Assembly: GCA_020747065.1 (NCBI GenBank)
Contig: JAGMVK010000013.1
Span: forward strand, 1,302,001 to 1,366,000
Origin: Cadophora sp. MPI-SDFR-AT-0126
Taxonomy: Eukaryota; Ascomycota; Leotiomycetes; Helotiales; Ploettnerulaceae
DNA: 64,000 nucleotides
Direction of reading: 5' to 3'
Of the stretch, positions 21,929-33,775 are shown one piece after another; the stretch's first letter is position 1, and each line of letters begins with the position of its first letter. Made by a program: the position numbers and the translations under genes. The notes beneath the pieces were generated by a model, which saw only the letters and a list, made by a program, of their open reading frames with translations, was not told where the DNA came from and ran no database searches.

Positions 21929-22830
21929 ATCGAGATTAGGGCTAGGGTGTTTGGATGGGATTTAGAGGTGATTTGGATTGTGCAGTACAGGTGTCGAATT
22001 GGGATTGGGGTTGAGGTATCGAGTTGTTGTGTTGTGGTGTTGTAATGCGAGGCTTTGGAGGGGTTGGTTGGAGAAGAAAGAGTTTGGACGAGGCTGAGGA
22101 TTATGGAACTGGTGGTGGATCTTCAGGGTCGTTTCAGCCCTGACTGGCGGGAGCTGCAGCTGCAGCTGTTGATTGGGTTGCTGTCCAGTACAATAAAATT
22201 CATTGTATACGAATGAAATGAACATTCCCTAGGGGTTAGGATGATATTATTAGATTATTGAATGTTTATCTACTAAAGGGGCTATTTTCAGATTATAAAA
22301 TCACTTGAAATTCTACATTCCTGCTAGTAAACAGTGTTTCGTTTGCCCTGCCTGATGCCTCCCAGCTCCTGCAGCAGCCTTCCTTCCGCCTCACGCGCCG
22401 CAGGTGAAACGTGGATACGCCCAGCCCAGCCCAGCCCAGCTGCCCTACCTTTAATCGTCCGACACCGACACCACTGTCAACAACACATCATCGTCAAGCC
22501 CAACCCCTCAATCCCACCCCACAATCCCTCCCCTCCCCTTACCTTACCAATTGATATTCCCTCCCCGTCTTACTTCACCTGCATCAAATCGCCTCAACTA
22601 GGGAGCTCTCTCTCCCAATCAATCAACCTACCCTGGCGCCCTCCCGCTTCCGCAAAGGCACCCTCCTCCTCATAATCCTCTCCCTCCTCCTCTTCACCAC
22701 AATCTCTTTCACTCTGGCGTCTTCACGCATCGGGCCCAGACTACGCAGTCTCTTCAGCCAAATCCGTCCAGCATCTTACAACCCTTTCTACACCTCACCG
22801 TCAAGCTTCCGTCCAATTACCAATTCCAGC
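21929..22830. promoter_or_regulatory. Divergent promoter region with short tandem repeat
   Basis: 900 bases between divergent STEEP1-like and M3 peptidase genes. They contain a CAGCTGCAGCTGCAGCTG-type palindromic run near 22150-22170, a (CCAGC)4 repeat at 22421-22440 and long pyrimidine tracts before the peptidase start. Bases about 22554-22830 are open in the peptidase frame and encode a hydrophobic stretch, but lack an ATG. Confidence 0.4.
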
Positions 22831-25091
22831 ATGGCTCCCACCCAATACCAATCCCCTCCCCAAGCTCCCCCGCTATTCACAGGAACAGCCACCTCCCTCG
22901 TCGCCGACGCAAAGAAGCTCTGCGAGAACACCCGCTCCCTCTACGACACCATCGTCGCAACCGTCAAGCCCGAAGATGCCACATTCGAGAACGTCGTGCT
23001 CCCCATGGCACAAGACGAGGACGCCGTAGCTCTGCAATCCCGGATCATAGGCTTCTACCAAGCTGTTTCCACGTCTGCCGAGCTGAGAGATGCGTCTTCC
23101 AAGGCGGAGGAGATCATGGATGAGTTCTCCATCGAGGCGAGTATGCGTGAGGATATTTTCGTGTTGGTGGACAAGGCGTGGGAGAAGGCGAAGAAGGGGG
23201 AGAGTGGGCTAGATGGGGAGAGTTTGAGGCTCTTGGAGAAGGAGAGGAAGAGTTATATTCGGAATGGGTTGGGGATTGAGAAGGGGCCGAAGAGAGATCG
23301 CTTTAAGGAGATTAAGAAGCGGTTGAGTCAGGTGTGTTGCCATTCCTTTGTCTAATGCTGGAAATGTAGAGCTGACCAGTGTAGATCTCTATCGAATTCC
23401 AGAAGAACCTCAATGAGGAAAATGGAGGTATTTGGTTCACCAAGAAGGAACTTGAAGGTGTTCCAGACGATGTCCTGCAGGGTTTTGAGAAGGGTACGGG
23501 TGAGAATGAGGGCAAGTTACGGTTTACTTTCAAGTATCCCGATTTGTTCCCTACTCTGAAATTTGCCCTGGATGCGGAGACCAGACAGAAGGTTTTCATT
23601 GAGAATGAGAATAAGGCCAGTAACTCCGCTACTGTGTTGGACTGGGCTAACAATCGCAGTGCAACGAGAACGTTCCGCTCTTCAAGGAGGCTATCATTCT
23701 TCGAGATGAAGCTGCTCGACTTCTCGGGTACCCAGATCACGCATCCTTCCGTATCGAAGACAAGATGGCCAAGACCCCCAAGACGGTCAACGATTTCCTG
23801 GACGATCTCAGACAACAACTCACTCCTGGCGGAGCCAAGGAGGTTGCACATCTCCTTGACATCAAGAAAGAGGATTTGAAATCTAGAGGTCTGGAATCTG
23901 CTGCCGATGGCAACTACTATCTTTGGGATTCTCGCTTCTACGGTCGTATGATGGTTGAGAAAGAGTTCTCGATCGATGAGCAGAAGATTGCGGAGTATTT
24001 CCCACTACAGTCCACCGTGGAGGGAATGCTTAAAATCTTTGAGGAGTTGTTTGGCTTTGTGTTTGTGGAGCTTACAGCTGAGGATAAAGCGAAGATCTCA
24101 AGTGCGTTGCCCATCCTTTCATCTGTGTCCATGCTAACAGATGATAGGCACCGGAAAAGGTGAAGATATTTTCTGGCATGAAGATGTCAAGACCTTCAGT
24201 GTTTGGGATGACGAGGAAGAAGGTAACGGCTTCGTTGGCTATCTCTACCTTGATCTACATCCACGTCCAGGAAAGTATGGTCACGCAGCCAACTTCAACC
24301 TCCAACCGGGCTTCCTCTACCCCAACGGCACACGTCGCTATCCAGCTACAGCCCTCGTATGCAATTTCTCCAAACCGACACCTACCAAGCCCTCCCTCCT
24401 CAAACACGACGAAGTTGTTACCCTCTTCCACGAACTTGGTCACGGCATCCACGATCTAGCAGGCCGCACCAAATACTCTCGCTTCCACGGCACTTCTGTT
24501 GTCCGAGATTTCGTTGAAGCCCCCTCCCAGATGCTCGAGAACTGGTGTTGGACCCCTTCCCAGCTCAAATCCCTCAGCAACCATTACCTAACCGGCGAGA
24601 AAATCCCCGACGATCTCATCGAGAAGCAGATCTCCGTCAAGCACGTCAACGACGCGCTCTTCAATCTCCGCCAACTCCACTTCGGCATCTTCGACATGAC
24701 CATCCACACCCCCTCCTCCCACGCCGAAGCCGAATCCTTCAAGCTCTCAGAGATGTACAATCAACTCCGCTCCGAGATATCCGGCCTTAAAGGCCCTGAA
24801 GAGCTAGGGATGAAGTCTGACTGGGGAAATGGCCAGGCTACGTTCGGTCATTTGATTGGGGGGTATGATGCGGGTTACTATGGGTATCTAAGTAGTCAGG
24901 TTTATTCGACGGATATGTTCTATAGCGTTTTCAAGAAGGATCCCATGAGTAAAAGTGAGGGACGCCGGTATAGGCATATGGTGCTTGAGAAGGGTGGTAG
25001 CCAGGAGGAGATGAAGACGTTGGAGGACTTTTTGGGAAGAAAGCCGAGTACAGAGGCGTTTTATAGGGAGTTGGGGTTGGTTGCTAAGTAG
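22831..25091 (+). CDS. PRD1: M3 family oligopeptidase (saccharolysin/thimet type)
   Basis: Four exons, 22831-23331, 23385-23615, 23660-24101 and 24148-25091, encode 705 aa, the normal length. The zinc site is HELGH at residues 486-490 (24429-24443) within TLFHELGHGIHDL. The third ligand Glu is in DFVEAPSQMLENW. Substrate-loop features GGYDAGYYGYLSSQVYSTDM and the N-terminal helical domain are intact. Family members are cytosolic or intermembrane-space metallopeptidases that cut peptides shorter than about 20 residues after other proteases. The second intron (23616-23659) fits only with a GC donor: AAG then GCCAGT, ending CGCAG. It joins ENENK to CNENVPLFKEA, the conserved sequence. ATG 22831 is used because upstream in-frame sequence has no ATG. 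Confidence 0.92.
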
Positions 25092-25577
25092 AGTTAGGAT
25101 GTAGAGGATGGGGATGAGACGGAGATGAGAGAGGCTCGGGTGTATGATGAGAGAAGTGAGAGGCATGATTTTGGTTGCGGGACACTTCACTCTATGTAGA
25201 GGTTGGGGGCTGTTGGACGTAGCGGAAAGCCTTTGATGGGTGTGAGATAGAGATGCTGAGCTACGTAGCTACTAGCTAGCTATCAGCCTTCAGGATAGAC
25301 CAATGATATACCATTAAGAACCATAGATTAAGAATAAGACTTTCACTCTATACTCATATTCTGCTCTGCCACCATCATCATGCTACAGAACGATGCTTCA
25401 TCATCAGTTACTCATCTCATCGCACGTGTCTCAAGCGGAATAAGCCGCAAACTTAACTCCTCCCATATTCACAAGAATATTCCCTACCTCCGTACAATAA
25501 ATATGTACCTCTCGTCAGCACAAACACCCGCGAAGTTCCAATCTTTGTACAGAAACCGTACTTATCATTATTCAAGA
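25092..25577. other. Intergenic region
   Basis: 3' flank of the M3 peptidase gene and 5' flank of the GFD2-like gene. An upstream exon of the latter may hide here, but I could not define one. Confidence 0.3.
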
Positions 25578-26529
25578 TGACTTCCTCCGTAACGCTGTCA
25601 CCTCCACTTCGCAAGCGCACAAAGGTCTATTACGAGAAGATTTGCTCGTTCTCCGACATCTCTTCGACCTCAAAGATGGACAACAGACTTTAGATAATAA
25701 TCGCCTGGAGGTTCGAAGCTTGGGGTCTTGCATAGCAGGCTCGAATATCAGGGATCTACTGTTCGTCAGTCTGGACGTTGAAAATCCTCCCAACAAGGCT
25801 GAGCTTGAGAGAAATGCCGAACATCAGATCGGCGTATCCATACTCGACACTCGGGAACTAAGATTTGGTACAGCAGCCATCACAAAGCGAAACCCGATCG
25901 ATATACTGAGGACTTACCAATTCGTTATCGGTTCCATGAAATACAACCGGAACGCATCCCGTTGATTTTGTTTCGGCGAATCCCAACACATCACACTCCC
26001 CGACTTGCAGACGAAATTACCAGAGCTGGTACCCTCAGATAGAGATGTCATACTGGTTCTGCACGGCGGTGTTGGAGATCTCAACTTTATGGAAGCAACT
26101 AGACTGGACTTGAATCAAATGTGCGTTTTCGACACGCAAAAGGCTGCTCAGCATGTTCTGGACCTTGATCATCGATGCACAATGGAAGAAATGCTCACTC
26201 TTCTGGATTGTCCATTTGAAGATCTTGTCTTGCATACTGCTGGTAACGACGCCAACTTTACGCTTCGAGCTTTACTGCTGCTTGCGAAGAGGGATGTCGA
26301 GGTTTCAAATCGACCGGTCTCCGCGGAAGCTGCTAGGCTGCTGAAGCGGTTCGCGGAAGTTGCATTGGCCCCTGTGCCGCTGAGTGATTTGCAAACTCAG
26401 AAAGAACAACGCCGGCAGGTCGAAATGAATCGAAAGGAAGCCCGAGCCCAAAAACAGAAGAGAAAGAGAGCAGCTCTTCGCGCTAGGGAGAGGGAAGCTG
26501 GAGAGAAAGAAACAGCCGGGGCTGATTGA
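25578..26529 (+). pseudogene. GFD2/YDR514C-like RNase H-fold (DEDDh) gene with an in-frame stop
   Basis: One frame from about 25578 to 26529 is intact except for TGA at 25963-25965. The exonuclease-fold residues are all visible: DLLFVSLDVEN with the Asp/Glu pair, VFDTQKAAQ with the next Asp, and HTAGNDANFTLRALLLLA with the final His and Asp. SCIAGSNIRDLLF and FGES segments are also family features. The C-terminus is a basic, Lys/Arg/Glu-rich tail (residues after about 26390), typical for nucleic-acid binding. Yeast Gfd2 is linked genetically to the mRNA-export helicase Dbp5. The stop falls between the two halves of the fold, so the product would lose three of the five key residues. No start codon is clear: the frame runs upstream to IIIQDDFLRNAVT without an ATG. 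Confidence 0.7.
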
Positions 26530-27180
26530 GTTCAGAGCTCTGCCAAATAATCCCCCTTGCATGTACGGAGCATAAAGAACCAACATCCTGACATTTTATT
26601 CCGTAAGCCTATCTCAAGGCTGATTCCAACAAGGATCACGAACTTAACATTCGATCATTCCTTGGTATGACAATCAATTCAGGGAGGTCTGAGGGTGTTG
26701 TGAGGCTTGGTATGCAGCCGAATGCTTGGGCTTTGCTTGGGACTTTCCCGATGAGAGGTGACTTCTCGTTGATGTCGCCGCATTTGCTCGGCGCTTGGTT
26801 TGCATCTCCGCTTTAGAGAATGAACTGCGGGTCTTTTATCGTGGCATGGGATAACAATTGTGAGCTCCCATCTTCTTGACTTTCTCTCAGTCGGAATACT
26901 GCAGGCGAACATTTTTTTTGTCTGGGTGCATTTTTGAGTTGGAGGTACCCATGAGATCGAATGGCTTTTCCCAGCTTCAAACGGCTGACTGATATCACTC
27001 AGCTTCCACATCAAGAAACACACGTACCTGGCCAGGCACGAGCCGCATACCTGCATCGGTCTCCAGCATTGTAACCTCGCATTAGCTCTGATCCTCTCCA
27101 CATAACATCCATGTAAACAAGCAAGCTCCGGGTCCAGAAATCGAATGTTATTCTCTCATGTGTATTCACGCATCTCTTAT

Positions 27181-27640
27181 GTTCTATTCTTAGGTTTAGT
27201 AATCTACTTAGTTTTATATTATTTTAGGTCTTTATAATATATAATATATAATTAACAAAATAATATAAAAATCAAATACATTATAAAGAAGTAGAGTATT
27301 GTCTTCTAGTGCATTTTAAATAGGAGAATTAGTCTAAGTAAAGTAAGTAAGTAGTAAGAGAAAAGAGAAAAAGATGGTTATTTCTAAGCGTAGTCCTCTA
27401 CAACTGATCTAAATATCGAAACGAAAAAACTATTATGCAACCCCTATAGCCTCGCTACCCTACTATAATACTAGAAATATCTTTTAAAAATATTGAAATG
27501 AATGAATAAATGTTATTGAAGTTATTATTATTAAGCTTACTATTATTTAATTAATAAAATTTATTATTATAATTACTTAAGTATTTCTTGAAGTTTTGAT
27601 ATTAAAACTAAAATTATTATTTAATTTAGGTAGAATTGAC
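27181..27640. repeat. AT-rich island, possible RIP-degraded repeat
   Basis: A sharply bounded stretch that by eye is around 80 percent A+T, full of TATTA, TATAAT and TTAATTA words, between normal-composition flanks. It has no open frames. In Pezizomycotina such islands usually come from repeat-induced point mutation of a transposon. No element can be named from what remains. Confidence 0.5.
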
Positions 27641-27663
27641 GTTCACACTACATTCAACGATCC

Positions 27664-27682
27664 CTACCACTTTGAGTGGTAG
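27664..27682. repeat. Perfect inverted repeat (8-bp stem, 3-nt loop)
   Basis: CTACCACT-TTG-AGTGGTAG directly follows the AT-rich island. It could be a terminal remnant of a mobile element or a transcription-related hairpin. Only the palindrome itself is certain. Confidence 0.4.
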
Positions 27683-27957
27683 TCCTTTATTACCGGGTAG
27701 ATGGGAGCGCGCGAGCATGCTGAGAGGCAGTTAAAATTTGTCTCGAAGCTGGCTTGTGGTATACTTGATGTAAAACAGCGAGTGAGTTCAGTAGGATAAA
27801 ATTGTACAAAGTGAAGCAGTCTGATTGAAGTTCCTCCCTAACAAGTTCACACCCAAGCCCGTGGATCACTCGAATCTAAAACCTAAGATCTTATCACATC
27901 CAGCATCATTACAACCCTCTGTTCGCTAGAATCGCACTTGACTAGGAGTCCAGAGTT

Positions 27958-29314
27958 TTACATTTGCATGAGTCCTGGAAGTTCCTTGAGCCCTAATCGT
28001 CTGTCAGCATCTCTCGTTCACTGTCAGAACATAGAAGTACTCACATCCATCTTGATCTTCGCTGACGACCTTCTTGACCGAACAGGCCTTGGCCTTTTCA
28101 ATCTTCTGGACGTTTGCCTTCCCGCACTTGCCCGCACCAAAGCAGCCGGAAGTGTCCATGGCGCTTTGCAGACTGTCATCTTTCCAGCCAAAGACATAAT
28201 CTCCATGCTGCCCGTATCCAGTGTCGTCGCCTGTGCTCAAGACAAATGGCTGTCCAGTCGAGGGCCAGTCTGCCTTGTTGTTGAATTTCGTGGTGTCCCA
28301 GACGACCTCGTACATGAGTTGAGGAATGCGAACTGGATGGGTAGATGGGCATGCTCCTCCCAATTGAAGGAAGTCGGGTGGGTTACCGGTCGGGTATGCG
28401 ACGTGGTCTTGATGATTAGGTGAGTCAAGATTGACACCGTCCCAACATCTATATATTTCGATCAGTGGTGCCAAAGATGAATGTGTGATGGAAGAACTCA
28501 CGTTGGGAACAGTAAGTTTGAACGGATACCACCTGGGCATGGCTTGGTTGGGAACGCTTCGGTATCGACGCTAGTTTTGATCAGTTCAGAGAACATGGTA
28601 GAGTGATCGTAAGGCAATAAGCCGTGACAACTTACTTAGAGTCCGAGCATGGCGCTCCAGTATCGCCTCCAAAGTTAGGTCCCGTGTAGCAACGGAAACA
28701 GTTCTGTCTCTTGAACTTGGATCCAGCGCTTGTACGTCTCATTGGGTCTCCAACCAGCATGCGGAAGCCCTTCGCAGACATTAGTCTTGTACCTCAGTGC
28801 AGAAGAACGTTTACTTACGGGCTTGAAAGCTGTGATCTTTCCAGGCTGAGCCGACACGTAGTAGACCAGAATGCCACCATCGATTTTGGTACTGAAGTCA
28901 TCGTTAAATTGGCGCCTGAACTAGGTTAGCGTGATTGTTTATATCTGAGTCCGAGTCAACATACGCAGCTCCGAGTTGGGGCACACGCTTGTAGGTGCCG
29001 TTCTTCGCCTTGAAGTACACGTTTGCGGTCCAGTAATTCGAGAAGTCCTCTGAGAATGCGCAGGTGGTACAAGATGCAGTCCCCGAAACATCACCCTTCG
29101 TCATCGACGCATTGAAGCCATTTCCACCAACAATTTGATGAACATGACCCGAAGGGATCTGACCAGGATTGACGAGCGGATCAAGACGATCAATCACGAC
29201 CTGAGCACATCCAAACCGCAACATAGTTGTGCCACCTTGTCTGGCTTCAAGTTCCATCATCGGAGGTGCGGCATTGGCCATTGCCGCAAGGGCGAGGAGA
29301 GACTTCCAGAACAT
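27958..29314 (-). CDS. Secreted DUF1996 domain protein
   Basis: Six exons (28965-29314, 28819-28915, 28636-28769, 28502-28570, 28045-28448, 27958-27992) give exactly 362 aa. The start at 29314 yields a signal peptide (MFWKSLLALAAMANAAP). The upstream ATG-like start at 29356 would bury it. The DUF1996 core is clear: RFGCAQVVIDRLDPLVNPG, GHVHQIVGGNGF, SCTTCAFSEDFSNYW, NCFRCYTGPNFG, CPGGIRSNLLFPTCWDG and HVAYP. The last intron removes an in-frame read-through and ends the protein in DGWLKELPGLMQM, the usual family ending. These proteins are common in saprotrophic and plant-associated fungi, are secreted or wall-bound, and have no demonstrated activity. Conserved His and Cys suggest a metal or glycan site (inference). 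Confidence 0.92.
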
Positions 29315-29482
29315 CGTGAAGAGACTTAGAGCTGTGAGATTATCGATGTATACCAAACAGAAGAAGTGACAGATGGGACGGGCGGGCTGTCATCTGTCTT
29401 ATGTTGAACAAGCATTGTGGAGGTAGTTCTCGCCAAGTTGCCACTTTCATGTTCGTCAAATGACGGCAGTACAAATGCCGGT

Positions 29483-29794
29483 TCATGAGGAAGTTTTCAT
29501 ATATTGCTTATATTGTTCGAAGAAATCTTTGCAGCCAATCATTGCGTCTGACCTAAGTGGTCCGCCTATGGGGTAAGCTTCGTTCGAGTTGGTGGGGTAA
29601 TAGGCAATTGACGGGTAGACTGATATATTAAGTTTAATATCAGGCACAAGGTCACTTGTCAAAGTCGACAAGTACTCAACTAGAGACTCGGCAGATGTTT
29701 TGCACAAAGTGGTTGCATTCAGGTAGCTTTTCCATTGCATCGCCGCTGCTGATTGGGAAGTGTACTTTGCAATTACCTCAGTGAGTGCCGACAC
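29483..29794 (-). CDS. Possible exon of an uncharacterised protein
   Basis: A 103-codon open frame with protein-like composition (TEVIAKYTSQSAAAMQWKSY to KDFFEQYKQYMKTSS). It has no ATG of its own at a sensible place. A stop lies just upstream, so at least one more exon would be needed, perhaps the short frame starting MEFHNLGFTLLPNAS near 29891. No family recognised. It may equally be a relic. Confidence 0.25.
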   Translation of the reverse strand: MSALTEVIAKYTSQSAAAMQWKSYLNATTLCKTSAESLVEYLSTLTSDLVPDIKLNISVYPSIAYYPTNSNEAYPIGGPLRSDAMIGCKDFFEQYKQYMKTSS

Positions 29795-31904
29795 GAGCTA
29801 CGGTGACTTCTGGGCGAATGGAATGTTCGGCTTCTTCTCCCAAGGTTGATGCATTTGGCAGAAGTGTAAATCCTAGATTGTGGAACTCCATATCAGTCTG
29901 GAGGTGAGACTAATGTCGTGGTTCTGCTACGAAGACTTCTTGATGTCGTAATTCCAAGTTAGTCTTTGTTGGAAAGATCACATCTTCTTGAATAAATAGA
30001 ATGAAGCATCATAAATCATTTCGAGAAATGTATTACCTGAGGAATTCACGTCTGCATACGAAGCCTTATGTAAGCCTTTTGGCAAAGCTTCCCAGCTGAC
30101 CAAGTACTTTTGCCTCTCTTACCCGCTCTCGTACATATACGATTTGCGATTCCCACTGTAACGAGTTGGCAGCTGACTCATATTGAACAAGTATTTTAGC
30201 CGCCTTCTTTACCACTCCGAGCAAATCTGGGAAGCATACATGCTGGAGAATGTGGGGAAAGATGCCCATCTCAGTCACTACAGGGCCGTCACTCCGGCTA
30301 CAGAATGTCGACACTTCTCTTCGTCAGACCCTTCATCTGGAGTCACCGTGCAAAGTCTTCGCATTCATCTGGAAAACCCCCATTATAACCAGGCGGACAC
30401 TCATGATTCCTACGTTGCCGACGAGATGGAATTGATCACCAAGCCAGCCTGAATAAGCGAAGGCATAAATCAGGCCGCATATTTACTTCTGATCTTCGGC
30501 CAGAAGTAGTTTCCTGTCTTGTCACTACTACTCCATATATTTGGTTTCATTTTGAAAGGAGACGACTTAATTCTCCAAGCTCCGATATAGCCACTAATAA
30601 CGCCAGAAGCCGGAAAGCCGATCATCTGAAATGCGAGAGCTACAAGGCCAATTAATGTTACTTTTGACCCCTTCTCCATCGAGTAAAATTGTCATAGTTG
30701 GCGAATTTAATGTGAAGTCGTTCATTACCCTGCCGATGTCATTGGTAAAACATTAGGGGCAGCCAGATATGCCAGAATGTGTGCCTAACATAGTGATTCT
30801 TACAGATGGTGATGATTTCTGGCCAAGTTTTATTCTGTATCGTCCAGCGTCTACTAGAAACATTGTTGTGTCGAACTTCGTTAATCAATATCCTCCAGCG
30901 AATGGACATTTCAGCTTCTAAAATGATGTCTCCCACATTAGACTGATATCTAACAAGTTTTGAGGATGTATCAAAGCATTGTATGTGTAATTGACAGGAC
31001 CAGAAGATGAGACTGTGATTTTCATCACTTCTTAGTCACGGGTATTGCTCTTGGTTGACACGTGACACCCCTTTTCATGATCTCTGGAAAAGGCCCCTCT
31101 ACCCTCTTTTGTGTAGCGATTCGTCCACTGTATCGTGAAAGAAAACAAAAATCACACTAGCCTAGCAATGATCTAATTCTCCAGAGCTGCTGAGGAAGCG
31201 AGCATCATCTGCAGTAACGGCAGTTAGGAACTAGGGTGCGAAACTCACCGAAGACGATTTCTGCTTCGTCTGGTTTCAGCCACCGCACGTACTTTCGAAC
31301 ATCATCATGCGATCTCAAAGCAGTGGAAGACCCGCTTAAGATGCGCTTCTTTCACCAATCAAGCAATTTATATTCGCATGATCATCATCGACATAGGGAA
31401 AGGTCGTTTCCCGGATGTGATCTTCGGACGATTATTTTATGCTTAAGGTTTGAATTGCTGCGTCCAGACAGCTGCCAAGATCTATCGTCTGATCCACAAT
31501 CCTGTTCAGTCTGTTCAACCAATCTTCCAACGTCCTCTTGTTTGGGTGGGCCAAAATTAGGTTGGCGAGCATGCTGAGGATGGCGTGGCTGTTGTCATGC
31601 ATTGATGGGTGAGCGTCTGATATATGCCCTCCTCCCGCACACAGGTCTGAAGAGTTTTCCTGGTTTATGCGCTTGCTGGTCTGCCTTCAATCATCGTCTT
31701 CTTCTGTTCCACCCTGATAATTTTCTCTTCATTCCTTCAATTATCTTCACTCCTTCTATTTTGTTTTGCAGCTCTTGTGATCTACAACTTTATTTAATTC
31801 ATTGATCTTCGTTTGATACTGGGAAACAATAAAACTGTCCGGAACAGGTTACATTCTTTTAGGACAAAGAGATTCAAGGCAACTTCAACAACACTCAAAT
31901 CAGA
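29795..31904. other. Gene-poor region with coding-like scraps
   Basis: Contains short minus-strand open pieces (30066-30314, 30470-30679, 30739-30936) that do not assemble into one protein with good splice sites. The 30066-30314 piece is helical and charged. One 30470-30679 frame has a hydrophobic stretch (VTLIGLVALAFQMIG). Probably a degraded gene. The last 500 bases, CT-rich, are the leader of the transporter gene. Confidence 0.3.
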
Positions 31905-33775
31905 ATGGATTCAAGACCAGAAGCGCCGAAAATGGCTCACAGCAAGAACGGATCGAGGACGTCATCGAAGGAAAGGGCGACAAGTGATGAATTCGACTTT
32001 GATGCGAAGGTTGAGAGAGCAACAGGCAGACGACCATCGAGATCAAATACCAGTGTGAATGACGAGGATGGACTGCAAAGGACAGCTAGCCACAGAAGAG
32101 CAGGAGTGGGAATGGTTCCTAAACCAAGCAACTCCCCTACGGATCCTTTGGTACGATATGCTCCTCTGAATACAAGAATTGGTACTGACTAGTCACCTCA
32201 GAATTGGCCTCGGTGGCGGAAAGAACTAGCATTCGGGTCGCTCATGCTTGGTACAGCGGTCATTGGAACACTGAAGACGCTCCTTGTCACCGTGAATTCA
32301 GTCATCGCGAGCGAGATGAGTGTTGACTATATGTCAGCAACAGCATTGACGGGTGCTCCCATCATGTTCGGTGCTTTCGCAGGACTCAAGAGTCAGATGC
32401 TGTGCCATAGCTTTGGAAAGCGGGGTATTTATCTTGGAAGCTCTTTCCTGATGTTGATCGGTGCGCTATGGAATATGCACGTATATGACAGCTATGCGCA
32501 GTTCATGGTGGCTAGGATATTCCAGGGAATTGGATGGGGTATGTTCGAGGCTCTGATCACCAGCTCAATAGCGGATATGTTCTTCGTAAGTGTGAGTCCA
32601 GACAGGAGTGCTATCTTCCATGCTAACCAATTGAAAAGGTTCATGAGAGAACGTCACGGATCAACGCATACAATGTCATCTCAATTTGGTTCACATGGGG
32701 CTCCCCTATATTGGGTGGCTACGTCTCGCAGTCCAACGATGGGTTCCGAAACCAGATCATGATCATCAATGTCATTCAAGCTATCTCGATTTTGCTACTC
32801 ATCTTCGCTACGCCAGAGTCAAGTTTCGACCGAACATCGTCGCAGCAGTCCGGTACCAACAACGCGCCATCTAAAACAGTATTGAGCATGTACATCGATA
32901 CCTTGAAACTCACCAACTCGCACAGCACAAGCAAGTTCACCATGAAAGAGGCACTTCGCCCAGTCCGAGCTTTGGCTGCTCCAAGCACCATTCTCACCGC
33001 TCTCCTCACTGCTCCGCTAGTGGCATCATCATACGGTGCCGCCAGCTCGCTTTCGCTTTTATTCGCTGCCATGCCAACATTCTTATTCCCAGCAAGAATT
33101 GGATACATCTTCATTCTACCACTGATATTTTCACTTCTTGCCTACACACTGGGTTCATTCGTCACTTATCTCCGAACGAAACCGCCTCACCACTTGTCCG
33201 ACTCGGCCGTCAGGACGCTCACCGTCGCTGCTCCAGGAATGCTTGTTGGTGTTGCTGGACTTCTAGCTTTCGGTCTCTACACCTCAGCTGAGCTCATGCC
33301 AGAAGTTGAAGACAATGGTACCATCTTCGCACTCAATATCGTTGGGTTGGAGATTTCGCTTAAGACTGTCTCATCATTATTCGGTCTTATGGTCAGCGGC
33401 GCAGTTATGTTGCAGTATTCCGGCTCAACATATCTGTCAACATTCGTATCACCTAGTGGTATCGGATCAAGCGAGCTTGCTAGTGCCCACCATGTGCTTC
33501 AAGAAATCATTATCGGCATTTGGGTCATTGGGATGCCGATGTGGATTTCTGGGGATGGCGCAATGTTCGTCGTTGCTGGGCTGAAAAACACGACAATAGC
33601 CTTGGGGGTCTTGAGTATCGTGTTCGGTACTTCGGTGGGAGCTGTCCTTTGGGTGAAGGGTGCCGCTGTCAGTGCTGTTGACACTCGGGTTCTCGGCAGG
33701 AGAAACGAATCGGCTGGAGGTGTTGGAGGGCCACTTCAGAGATGGAAGACAACTGATAGTTTTATTGAGCCATAA
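31905..33775 (+). CDS. Major facilitator superfamily transporter
   Basis: Three exons, 31905-32150, 32202-32585 and 32639-33775, encode 588 aa. The first 80 residues are a hydrophilic, Ser/Arg-rich cytosolic tail, followed by the DPLNWPRWRKEL motif that precedes helix 1 in fungal MFS proteins. About twelve hydrophobic segments follow, with a central loop of about 70 residues (ESSFDRTSSQQSG to TMKEALRPVRAL). Family motifs include GKRGIYLGSS in the loop after helix 2 and ARIFQGIGWGMFEAL in helix 4. It is a plasma-membrane or vacuolar proton-coupled carrier by family, substrate unknown. A Zn(II)2Cys6 gene starts 650 bases downstream on the same strand, which may be its regulator (inference). Confidence 0.9.

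Larger units (their letters stand above)
26530..27957. other. Gene-free region with AT-rich island
   Basis: About 1.4 kb between the GFD2-like pseudogene and the DUF1996 gene. The middle (27181-27640) is strongly AT-rich. The minus-strand open frame at 26679-27101 does not resemble any family. Confidence 0.45.

Noticed and set aside
26679..27101. 140-codon minus-strand frame
   Set aside because: Basic, unstructured composition without family resemblance, adjacent to degraded DNA.
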